NCBI GenBank assembly: GCA_964059195.1
Contig: CAXKWD010000002.1
Location: forward strand, 52,292,923-52,356,922
Origin: Ectobius pallidus
Taxonomy: Eukaryota > Arthropoda > Insecta > Blattodea > Ectobiidae
Direction of reading: 5' to 3'
Length of the DNA stretch: 64,000 bases
The notes under the pieces were generated by a model. It was not told where the DNA came from, ran no database searches, and worked only from the letters and a program-made list of their open reading frames with translations. Within the stretch, counting starts at the first letter, position 1. The number at the start of each line of letters is the position of its first letter. The position numbers were made by a program, and so were the translations under genes. Of this stretch, positions 1 to 9,808 are shown piece by piece.

Positions 1-309
1 CAGGGGAATATATATACCGGGTACTCTGTTATGTGTTATGTAGTGAATAATATTGATAAATTTCAAACTAATTTTAGTGTACATGGACGTACTACCAGAA
101 ACATGAATGACCTACACATACCAAATAACTCGTTAAAACTCTTTCAGAAGGGTGCTTATTATTCTGCAGTACAGATATATAACAAGCTTCCAAACAACAT
201 TAAATTATTATGTATTCAAAGAAAGAGCAAACCTTTCAAAACAGCTGTCAAGGAATGTTTAATAACTCACACCTTCTACAATTTGGAGGAATATTTCCAG
301 CTTGGATAA
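1..309 (+). pseudogene. LINE reverse transcriptase, C-terminal fragment (cut by window edge)
   Basis: The frame is open from the first base to a stop at 307-309. It matches the usual C-terminal tail of insect non-LTR reverse transcriptases: an 'HGRTTRN' segment, an 'LHIPNNSL' segment, 'GAYYSAVQIYNKLP', and an end in 'FYNLEEYF'. This tail lies after the catalytic palm and is a reliable family marker. No catalytic motif is present because the 5' part is outside the window. Several hundred bases of AT-rich sequence follow. It is on the opposite strand to the LINE at 7050-9417 and may be the same family. It is probably a dead 3' end, and whether it was intact upstream cannot be seen. Confidence 0.75.
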
Positions 310-2368
310 ATTTGGCAGCTTGCAGTTTCTGTAGGCCTATATTATTGTTATAAAATGCAGGTATTTTTTGATCTGACGTGTTCTATATCCTTGAGCCCCG
401 CTCAACACAGGATCTATAGGACGAGATATCTACATCTACATCTACATATACTTCATTGCTCACCCCCAACCCAATTGGCTGTCGACAACGGCGCCCGTAT
501 GATATTTTCTAGGGGGGCAATTCTTTTAAATTTATTTTTTGTCGCTTTAACTTCTAGGGCCACTTTGTAACATTATATTAATAATATAATAAGTGCAACA
601 ATGACATAGCCAGAAAATAATTGCGGGGAAGGTTGAAAGTGCTGGGGGGGGGGTTGGAATACCCCCAAAAAGGGGGTCGGGAGTCCATTCCCAGAAAAAA
701 TTTTAAATGTTGAACTAACGAAAATCACATTTTACGCTATTTTAGCACTAAAAAACTAGTTAGGAAATTTATTTACCATACTCTTAAGACATGCCAATGT
801 AAACAAGAATATGTTACCTAATTCGGGTGTCCACCCCTGGGAAATTTTTAAATATTGAACTAATGAAAATAACATTTTACGCTATTTTAGCACTGATGGA
901 AGAAAGAACTATATAGTTCTAACTACACCAGGTAAAATAAATAAATTGAAAATTGAAATTGAAAATATGAAAAGAAAATAACTGCTATATCATATTTGAC
1001 ACACTAACAAATCTTGTTTAATTAAATAATTTTTTTAATACAAATATAGAATTTAAATTTTGATTTTTGGGGGTCCAAACCCCCTGAACCCCTCTTTCCT
1101 AATCCACTGTGGATTCTGCTTCCATGTTGTCGATTTGGTAAAACTTCTGCAATTCAAATAATTGTCTTAAAAGAAAAACACCTGACTATAATAATTATTA
1201 ATATACATTTTTTCCTTGCGCCCCCCCCCCGCCCCCGGGTATGGGGGCCCATGGCTGCCGAAATTCTTCATCTTTATCTTTATAAAGAATTAGAAGAGAC
1301 CTTTTGAAGTTATAGAACTTGACTGTTTTTATTTTTAACATATAAAACTCTAATTTTGCAACAATTTTCAACCCCCCCCCAGAAAATTCATAAATGATCA
1401 TATTTGCCCCCCCCCCCCCAGAAATTTCAATGACGCAGTCTGCGTCTTAACCCCCCCCCCCTGTGGGCACACCTGTATTAATACATTACAAACCATAAGA
1501 AAGTAAGATTTCCAAATATTATTTAAAGAAAAGTATACAGCCACTTTTGATATGCACGTGTGAACATATACTATTAATAATAACAATCATATGATTATTA
1601 TGTTTGGTCAAAATAAAACAAAAAGAATAAGACCAGCTGCTCTTTATCGGTATAATTTCTAAGAGGTTTGGATTGCTTCGTTTTGCACACGTGCGGCTAA
1701 AATATAAAATATTTGGAGAAGAATAATGAGAGGAGTAGCAACAACAATACAACAATGCAACTTAAGCGAGGTGCGGCACCGTCCGTGAAAGTCTGTAATA
1801 AATAAATGAACTGAGTTTTATTTGACAATGGCTATTATAATATTCTGCCATTTACCTAGATGTAGGCATATACAAAATAAACTACGAAAAAACAAAAACT
1901 TCATGTTTATCCAAATTGAAAATTCTGCAGTAGATGGCTAAGAAATAAACAGAAAATGGTAGTATAAAATGCTAACATTAAAAATAGTCGTATGAATAGG
2001 CATACGACACATGGTTGCGTCGTACGTCGTACAAATCTATGAAATAGTCGTATGTGTACGACTATAGTCGTACGTATGGCAACACTGGTCCGTGGAGAAT
2101 TCAAGCTTCGCTCGCTTTCGGGAATAGTTGACAGTCGTATTTATCCAAAACTGTTTTAATAATACTAAAACTAGGTTATTTTACATGACACTTTTTAGTA
2201 ACAGAATGATTTTTTCTTTTGACTTCTAAATGTTCTCTTTAACTTATTACGTGTGGCATTCTAGTAACAGTTACTTTCTAGATTTGCTTTTTATTTGCTG
2301 CATTTTCATTCTTATTTAAAAAAAAAAAAAAGATTTGCTCCATAGTGAAAAGATTCAGTTGTAAAAAA
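310..2368. other. Non-coding repeat-rich stretch with poly-C/poly-G runs
   Basis: No gene is supported here. Runs of 8-13 C or G occur at about 643-653, 1210-1219, 1371-1380, 1407-1419 and 1450-1462. Flanking phrases such as 'atagccagaaaataattgcgggg' look like decayed DNA-transposon ends. Two near copies of a roughly 40-bp block ('aacattttacgctatttta', with a variant nearby) lie at about 720-750 and 860-895. Short ORFs in this stretch read through poly-C and are not credible. The last 250 bases are the 5' flank of the HTH exon at 2369. Confidence 0.6.
1985..2085. repeat. Cluster of TCGTACG/GTCGTAT palindromic repeats
   Basis: The words GTCGTATG, CATACGAC, GTCGTACG and CGTACGAC recur about eight times in 100 bases, ending in 'ggcaacactg'. 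Read on the - strand this starts CAGTGTTGCC, like the terminus of a DNA transposon. It may be the end of a MITE upstream of the first HTH exon. No partner terminus was identified. Confidence 0.45.
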
Positions 2369-2887
2369 ATGTCAAGTTCTACTGATAGTGCCGAAGATGA
2401 TATAGGAATTATTAGCTCTTCAAAAAAGCGGAAAAGGCCTGCGTTAAGTGTTTCAGAAAAGCACATAATATTAAACACGTATCAATCTGTGCTAAATTTA
2501 AATCCTACGACATTAATTTCCGATATCGTAAGGGAAGTAGCATATACAACGGGTGTCTGTGAAGCGTCTGTGTATCGAATATTGCGGGAATATAAAGCTA
2601 CCCATAATTTACGATCGCCGAAGAAAGAAAAACCGCGGAAAAAGCTTGTGGACACTCTAAATGAGTCAGTCAAAATCGGTATAAGAAGAAAGGTTCACGA
2701 GTTTTATGCCCGTAATGAAATACCTACGTTGGATAAGCTACTTCTTGCTGTGAATAACGATGAAAATTTGCCGGATTTTCGAAGATCGACGTTTTATGTC
2801 CTAGTTAAGAATTTGAATATCAGCTTTGACCGTCGAGGACGAGACTCATTTCTCGCAGATAAGTGCGAAGTTATGTTAGTGGAACAA
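2369..2887 (+). CDS. First-type exon: transposase-like N-terminal HTH domain
   Basis: This is 173 codons from the ATG at 2369 to a GTAAGT donor at 2888. The exon ends on a codon boundary (phase 0). A basic stretch 'KKRKR' near residue 20, a possible nuclear signal, precedes a helix-turn-helix-like segment with 'TGVCEASVYRILREYK' (about residues 70-85). A second segment follows in the style 'IRRKVHEFYARNEIPTLDKLL', then 'LVKNLNISFDRRG'. This order (HTH, 'GVS.stVyRi', 'fy....PTl.kLL', 'Lk.lgf.f') is typical of the N-terminus of IS630/Tc1-like DDE transposase relatives in arthropods. The DDE catalytic half is absent: after the donor the frame runs only a few dozen unremarkable codons to a stop. 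A second in-frame start upstream would be GTG and is rejected. The DNA-binding role is inferred from family resemblance. Confidence 0.7.
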
Positions 2888-3563
2888 GTAAGTATTGCAA
2901 CATTGTTTATATTTGAAATGATACATTTTAGGCCTGTACTAGATGAACTTTCTGGTAGGCAATTTCGACTTATCCTAACCGTAAGCTATTTTCTCATGTA
3001 CTACCACAGAAAAAATGCCTCACCAACTGCACTATCCAGCAAAACCTGAGCTGGTTTGAATCGTCACATTTTCCTTTTTCTCAATAGAGCTAAATTAATG
3101 TGAACTGAAATCGTGTAGGAAGCGAACAAGAGAAACATTAACATTAAAAAAAAAACAGGATGTATTACATTCACATAACTTTATCTACCTAAATCAAGGT
3201 CTGTAAAACTTTCTCCCTTTACATTCCCATATTGCAGGGAGTGTGTATTTAGTTCATTGTGCCTCACGCCCAAATAGCCTGAGTTGGTCCAAAATATGGC
3301 TCATAACTATTATTCAATTATTTTTTACTAAAAATGTTTCATATGGAAAGTTTTAGCTTTTAGTGTTATCGCTTTGTGAACAAAATACACTCTACAGGAC
3401 ACTCTTGGTTTGAGCAGGGGAACCAGGGAAACGCTACACTAGCGCTGCGAACGGGTGGACCCGCAGCAGTCAGTATCGCCCCGCTTACGAGTGGACTCGC
3501 AGACGGAGTCATAAGCTGAATATAAGTGTATTCGAAAAGTTGTTTAGATGAATGACGTAAAAT
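2888..3563. other. Spacer; GC-rich probable promoter of the THAP gene at 3564
   Basis: This is AT-rich sequence without coding signal. A GC-rich patch at about 3410-3515, with repeated 'gtggac.cgcag' words (3452-3470 and 3490-3505), lies 50-150 bases before the THAP start codon, where a promoter would be expected. No CRE site is present. Confidence 0.4.
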
Positions 3564-5660
3564 ATGTCTTTTGGTAAAGTTTGTGCTTTATATTACTGCA
3601 AAAACAAAGAACACGAAACCAGTTCGAAGTCTTTCTTCAGATTTCCAAAGGAGAAAACCACGTGAGTTTAATTTCACTATTGTTTACTGAAGACATAAGT
3701 CATGATTAAACAGCTAAATTACTTCTTCCACTTAATGATGACTTTTATTGTTAACATTATTGATATCTTTTTACTTTATAGTTGTGATAAATGGGTTCAC
3801 CTGTGCAGGAGGGAGGATTTGGATTCAATTTACAAGGAGACAGGCCCCCTTTATATGTATAAAGCATACAGGCTATGCTCCGACCATTTCATGAAATCAG
3901 ATTATAGAAACCCAAATTTGTCTTCTCAAGGGTAAGTAGACCTGATTACAGTGGTCATTTATCAATGATAAGACATCATTCATTAATATTTCGATTATTT
4001 AAATTTTCCAACTGAGCAAAATTTGTGTTTTTAATATTGTCAATATTCCACTGGTGGCATACTGACAATATTAAAAATCACTCATTAAGTCTAGGGTTGC
4101 CACCCATCCAGAATTGGCCGGTAATATTGATTTTTTGTCCCGGTCAAGACAATAGACAATAGACAAGAGTAACAATATCCCGTAATTTTCTGACAGTAGC
4201 CGCATAGGCCCTAAATACATACGAAAGTAAATTCGTTCAAGATAAAATAATAGACTTTAACGGAAAATTATTTTTCGAGTGCAATGACTGAGTCAATAAT
4301 GAGGAGTGGATATAACAATCTTGAACCTTAACTTATAGCCTTAGCAACCAGGGAAGGCGGTTGAGGCCAGGTAGGTTCCTTCACCCGCTAACACCCTCAC
4401 ATGTACAAGCAGAGGGAATTAGGACCAACCGTAATTTCCTCCCCATGAGTCACCTAGTCTACTTCAATCAATCAATCTTAGATCTTTTTAATATGTAATT
4501 TTATCATAAAATGTTAGTTATATATCAATTCTACACATAATTACAATAAAAATGACACCAAACAATGTATAATTTACTTTAATAGGAACATTTATAACAA
4601 ATACATAAATAAAAGTTACGAGAAAACTGCTGTCAAGTTCTATGTTCCTATTAAAGTAAATTATACATTGTTTGGTGTCATTTTTCTTGTAATTATGTGT
4701 AGAATTGATATATAAGAAACATTTTAAGATAAAATGACATATTAAAAAAATCTAAGATTGACTGATTGAAGTAGACTAGGTGACTCATGGGGAGGAAATT
4801 ACGGTTGGTCCTAATTCCCTCTGCTTGTAAATGTGAGGCTGCTAGCGGGTGAAGGAACCTACCTGGCCTCAACCGCCTTCCCTGGTTGCTAAGGGTATAG
4901 CCTATATCGATTTACAGTATAGGCTATTGTTATATTAGCAGCGTACGTAAAGTTGAATTTACCATGTCCTTTCAAACAATTAAGAACCAAAATTTCTAAT
5001 AATACTTAACGTTGTATTCTAAATTACAACAGCAGTTACAAATTTAAGACAATAAATAAGTTTACTACCGATACATAAATATTTATTTTTTGTGTTTCTT
5101 CTTTTTAAAATTTCCTTTCTCTTATTGCTGTGTACGGGTGTAATTGATTGTATTTTTATTTCGGAATCGTTTGTATTTTCCTTTGGTATAGACTACAGTC
5201 ATGCCCCCCAATCCTGCCATCTGCCTATAGGTAGATGACGCAGCGGTCGGGTGGTAGGCCTTGTCCCTTCGGGGATGTCGCGCCACGGAGTTTAGTTTTT
5301 TTTTATAGACTACAGTATTTATATCCATTTCTGATCTGCCCATGGCGCGATCATCTCTTTATTCGTTGGCGTCTTGATAAAACAAATAGTAAAATTGTAT
5401 TATTGTAATTTGAATCAACAGCAGGCATATTTCGTTGCTTTAGTGAAAAGAAAATTGCCGTTACCTTAACTCAGAAATTCAAAACACGTTAATTTTATTT
5501 TTATTGTTCCTACTAACATTTCAGACTTAAACCAGGAAGCGTTCCATCACAAAATTTGTTGGGCAAAGTTGTATTACAACCAACGAGGGGGAACTCTAGG
5601 AAGAGAGAAAGATCAGAGCCGAACGTAACTAATGATGCTGAAGAAGTTATACAATCAGAG
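3564..5660 (+). CDS. THAP zinc-finger unit in three exons (3564-3661, 3782-3931, 5525-5660)
   Basis: The spliced product is 128 residues. Exon 1 encodes 'CALYYC' (zinc ligands C7, C12) and 'FFRFP'. Exon 2 carries the THAP tryptophan (W37) and 'RLCSDHF' (C65, H68). Exon 3 supplies 'LKPGSVPS' (about 84-91), the degenerate AVPS box that closes THAP domains. Joins: donor GTGAGT at 3662 to acceptor ...TATAG ending 3781 (phase 2), then GTAAGT at 3932 to ...TTCAG ending 5524 (phase 2). The joined reading restores every conserved THAP position, which supports the model. The last exon ends at a GTAATT donor (5661) in phase 0, like the other units. THAP domains bind DNA through C2CH zinc coordination and occur in P-element transposases and host regulators. 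It is the only unit of the array with introns inside the domain. The 1.6-kb second intron carries a fold-back element. Confidence 0.8.
4341..4892. repeat. Long fold-back (inverted repeat) element in THAP intron 2
   Basis: The left arm (about 4341-4591) begins 'ttagcaaccagggaaggcgg'. The right arm (about 4642-4892) is its near-perfect reverse complement, ending 'ccctggttgctaa'. About 50 bases separate the arms. No ORF lies inside. This is a fold-back or MITE-type insertion, and the RNA would form a roughly 250-bp hairpin in the intron. Confidence 0.85.
5195..5292 (-). repeat. SINE fragment
   Basis: Read on the - strand, 'gaagggacaaggcctacca' and 'gcgtcatctacc' match the SINE at 16470-16660 closely. 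It lies within intron 2 of the THAP unit. Confidence 0.6.
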
Positions 5661-5869
5661 GTAATTATAACGGTTCATATTCTTCACTACAAGGTATAAA
5701 TATCACTAAAATGTTGTAAGGTCCGGAAGTTACGCCTCTATCAGAAGACAAAATATGGATTCAAATATGCTCTTAACAACTTAATTTTTAAAGAAAAATC
5801 TACCTATTGGGATCGATACCATGTCATGACTTTCGAAAAATTCTTTGGTAATTCATTTTTATTAATATA

Positions 5870-6640
5870 GACTAGCTTAAATGGCCCGGCGTTGCCCGGG
5901 TTTTTATTTGTAATTTGAACTTAAATCCAGAATTTAGCTTCAATAAAATACAAAAAGAAATTATATTATTTCACATACAACTTAGGTCTCAACAGCACTG
6001 AATATGGTAAATAGCGCCGTGCGGATTGTGTTTAGATAACACGCAGTACACGGCTGTCGGAGAAGAAGCCTGTATCGCTATGCAGGGGACACAGTGAATG
6101 CCTACATCTCAATAGCACTGAATATGATAAATAGCGCCTTGCGGATTGGGTTTAGATAACACGCAGTACAGGGCTGTCGGAGAAGAAGCCTGTATCGACA
6201 TTGTATATATATCATTACACGCTAGCGGCCGTAATTTTGAAGATATTTGAACCAAATTTTATTATGTTATTTCTAGACCCAATATTTCAGACAAGTTCGT
6301 TAATGAGCAAAATTGGCCCAAGGGGAGGAGTTGAAATTTTGAAAAATTCATATCTCGGCCCCTATGAAGTAAGTTATAGAGGGAAACTCCCTATGGAGTT
6401 TACAGTGACACCAACGATTCGGGGGTTTTGGGGGTACGAGTAGGGGTGGGGGATGGTAATTCGAAATTTTTGAACCCACATCTTGTGGGGTATCGTTGAA
6501 AAGCTCTGGATGAGTACTCCACAAATCAATAACTAGTTTCTAGACAGTTCTCATATAAGGCGAGATTTGAAAGTTTGAAAAAGTGCTCTTTCCTCTTTTT
6601 TGCAGTTATTATTGCGGGTTTGTCATGCCAAGGCTAAAGA
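5870..6640 (+). repeat. Interspersed repeat with an internal tandem duplication
   Basis: It starts with 'aatggcccggcgttgcccgg', a phrase common in insect repeat ends. A block of about 90 bases ('aacagcactgaatatg' through 'gagaagaagcctgtatcg') occurs twice, at about 5990-6078 and 6110-6198, with few differences. Downstream are AT-rich and G-rich stretches such as 'ggggttttgggggtacgag'. No protein is supported and the element class is uncertain. From 6640 to 7050 I see nothing. Confidence 0.5.
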
Positions 6641-7049
6641 AGAAGAGTGCTGCGCAGCGACAGTAAATTAAACCAAAAGCAGCCCGTAGGCCTGCCTAAA
6701 GGGATTTTTTCACATTAAATTATAATTAGAATAAGAGGCAGGGAATGCATATTCAGTTGTTTCAGACTTAAGCAAATGTCTTTTGTTCGCCATGCAGGAC
6801 ATAAGAATGAGTTTCTACAAACGCTGACAGGTTTATAATTAATTGCCCTTCAAAGAATTTTTGCGGGAAAATGTTTCAAATGAAAGTTGCAACATTTGTA
6901 TAAGCAAGATTATATTAGAGAATAACGAATTTATAAATGACTTTACGTTGCCTATTGCATAAATATTCAATTTACTTGTCCCATCTTAAATGCCGATCAA
7001 TTATGATGCCTAGATATTTCACTTGATTTGATTCACTTAAGGAGGGACA

Positions 7050-9417
7050 AGTGCAGCTATTAATACAGCAACCTGAATTGTGTATTTTTAAGCTTAAATT
7101 TTTACTTACTTTTAATTGTTGCATACCGGTAGCTGTTAAAGCGAAAGGAACTAGGGTAGTTTTCTCAACATTTAAGGAAAGTAAATTAAAATCCAGTCAA
7201 GATTTAACAAGATTTATACCTTTGTTGGCATTTTCGTAAGTTTCAATCCATGAAGATCCACTAAATATTACAACGGTGTCATCAGCATATGAGTAAATAG
7301 AGCCATTAAATATATTCAAATTAATCTTTAGTAGTTCATTTATGTATATTAAAAACAATATGGGACCCAATACTGTACCCTGCGGTACACCGATATTTAT
7401 TTTCCGGAAATCACTGAGATCATTATCTATTCTTGTAGCCTGAGTTCTATTACTTAAGTACGATCGAAATAAATTTAAAACATTTCCTCTAATGCCTAGA
7501 GCATGTAATTTTGTCAGAAGAGTATTATGGTCTACAGTGTCAAATGCTTTTTGTAAATCTAAAAATATACCTAAACATTTGTTTCCAGTATCTAATTAAT
7601 TTATGATTTTCGTTGTGACCGTAAAAATGGCATCATCTGTTGACAGGTTAGGACGAAAACCGAATTGATTGTTAGATAAAAGTTTATTATTATTTAAATA
7701 ATTCATCAGCCTATTCTTTATACATTTTTCTAAAATCTTTGAGATACTTGGTATGGAAATTGGCCTATAATTATTTAATTGGTTGTTTTCCCCTGTCTTA
7801 TGAATTGGTACGATTATAGCATTTTTTAAATCTGTTGGAAATATACCTTGCGAAAAACATAAATTAAAAATATGAGTCAGCGGTTTAGCTATGAAGTCAA
7901 CAATTTTCTGTAGAGTTTTATTTGTAATACTATCTATACCAGGAGAAACAGTAAGTTTTAATTGGTTAACAATATTAATTATCTCACTTTCACTTGTAGG
8001 ATATAAAAACATAGATGAGGACACTTTATCAGGTAGAAAATTATTCAAGTTCGATGTCTTCTTTATTTTTTCGGCAATTGCAAGTCCCACCTTTGAAAAA
8101 TAATTATTAAATTCATTTGCCATTAATTGCTTACATTTTAATACGACGCCATTATCACTTATAATTTCTTTTATGACTTTATTATTATTTGGTTCCGTGT
8201 CAGTAGCTTCATTGATGAGCTACCAAAATTTTCTGGGATTGTTCATATTTTTATTAAATTGGTCTGCATAGTATCTAGCTTTCGTGTTTTTTATAACCAG
8301 AGTTAGATATTTCTATAAACCTTGTAATTATTCGACAATTCTGTGTTAGATGGGATGCTTTTTAATTTGTTTGCCATTTTATCTCTTGTGCGAATTGATT
8401 TAATAATACCTATTGTAATCCACGGTTTTATTTTTCTGTATTTGGAAGGAGTGTTTCGGAAATTGTTAGAAGTATGTTTACATATATAGTTCTGTAATAT
8501 GTTATAAAAATTATGAAAGCTTTCATCCGAATTTTGATTGTTAAGTACATTATTCCACGTTTCTTTTTTAATATCTAAGATAAAGTCATTATAATTCAAA
8601 ATGCCATTTCTACGAGCTGAAAGTTCATTAGATATATTAGGAGTAGGGAAGCTAGCATTAGATAACACAGCAAAAATCAGATGATGATCAGTGATTGAAC
8701 TACTATAAATTCCAGAAGAAAATTCCAATGTTTTTTCAAGCTTTTAAAAAATATATGGTCTAAACAAGAATCAGTACCGTAATTTGTGAATGGCCTTGTA
8801 GTAGCATTTAAATATTTCAGAAACCCGAACTCGTGCAAAATGTTCATGTATCTATGACCATTATTGTCCATTTTATTTTCTAGGATTTGAATAATAATGT
8901 CACCGACAATGACGTGACATTTTCTCTCTTTCGTAGCGGCAAGGTAACTCTCAAAACTGTCTAGGAAATCGCTTTCACAACAATTAGGCGATCTGTAGAT
9001 TGCTGATAAAACTATATCAATATTATTGTAAGTAAGATTCAAATGCACAGAATTGCATTGAACAATGTCAACGTCTATCAATTTAACATCTATTGAATTT
9101 ATAACATATACTACGAGGCCATCGCACTTATTGTATTTGTTAATCTTAATATATTTAGAATAGCCATCTATATCATATCCTGATTCAAAGTCAAGCCAAA
9201 TTTCAGTTAAGACAATAATTTCAAATTTGGAGGAAAAGCCCTGTAATAAAGCACACAATTCGGAAAAGTGTTTGTTTATACTACGTATATTTAAGTGCAT
9301 TAAACTGAGGCCTGATGAAAGATGAAAAATGTAGTTATTGCATTCTACAATGTCATCGAAAAGGACTGTGTTATTGCTATTGTTGTATTGCTCAATTTCA
9401 GTTAAAACTCTTTCCAT
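7050..9417 (-). pseudogene. Non-LTR retrotransposon (LINE) endonuclease-reverse transcriptase, frameshifted
   Basis: Read on the - strand from the ATG at 9417. An APE-type endonuclease covers 9417 to about 8660: 'LMHLNIRSINKHFSEL', 'VLTEIWL', 'IYRSPN', a degraded 'VIVGDIII' where GDFNI is usual, 'DSCLDHIF', then after a frameshift near 8730-8745 'SSSITDHHLIF'. A linker (8728-8303) is followed by another frameshift. Reverse transcriptase follows from about 8123: 'SPGIDSI', 'VPIHKTGE', 'NYRPISIPS', 'NQFGFRPNLSTDDAI', then after a stop near 7596 'LQKAFDTVDH', 'GVPQGTVLGPILFLIYIN' (about 7400-7345) and the catalytic 'YADD' (about 7290). It is a jockey/CR1-like LINE by gene order. Two frameshifts, a stop and the GDFNI change make it inactive. 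It interrupts the array between the 3564 and 9809 units. Confidence 0.9.
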
Positions 9418-9808
9418 TATTAATGTTATATAAAAAATAATTGAAAACTAACGATTAATATAATACATAATTATTTACATGTTACTCAGATCTCGGGAGT
9501 GGACAATTCTGATCACATTACTTTGTTCATCGCAACATGGAATTCAATTCACATTACAATTTTGAATGGGACTTTTGGCAAGTAGTACTTCAATATTTGT
9601 CCATACCAGACTTATTTTTAAAGTTTATTTTCTCGTACTCCACCATGTACAACCTCAGAGGCGGAGCTAAACTGGTGGCAACCGTGACGTCACCCGCTTC
9701 AGTTTGTAGAGAGGCATGGGAGTGAAGTAGCCGAGAAATTTGTTCTCGCTTCTTCCAGATTGTAAAACACGTGGGGCATGTAGTGTTTAGTGCTGTAATG
9801 TTTTAAAT
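9418..9808 (+). promoter_or_regulatory. Probable promoter region of the ZMYM1/hAT-like unit
   Basis: This gap between the LINE and the start codon at 9809 contains a perfect CRE at 9685-9692. From 9655 on it is more GC-rich than its surroundings ('ggtggcaaccgtgacgtcac'). It has no credible coding frame. Confidence 0.45.
9685..9692. promoter_or_regulatory. CRE octamer TGACGTCA
   Basis: The site lies in the 10-bp palindrome GTGACGTCAC, 117 bp before the ATG at 9809. The same site at similar spacing precedes four THAP units. CREs bind CREB/ATF-type bZIP factors. Confidence 0.6.

Noticed and set aside
1198..1586. Antisense ORFs with Gly-rich stretches
   Set aside because: The glycines come from poly-C runs.
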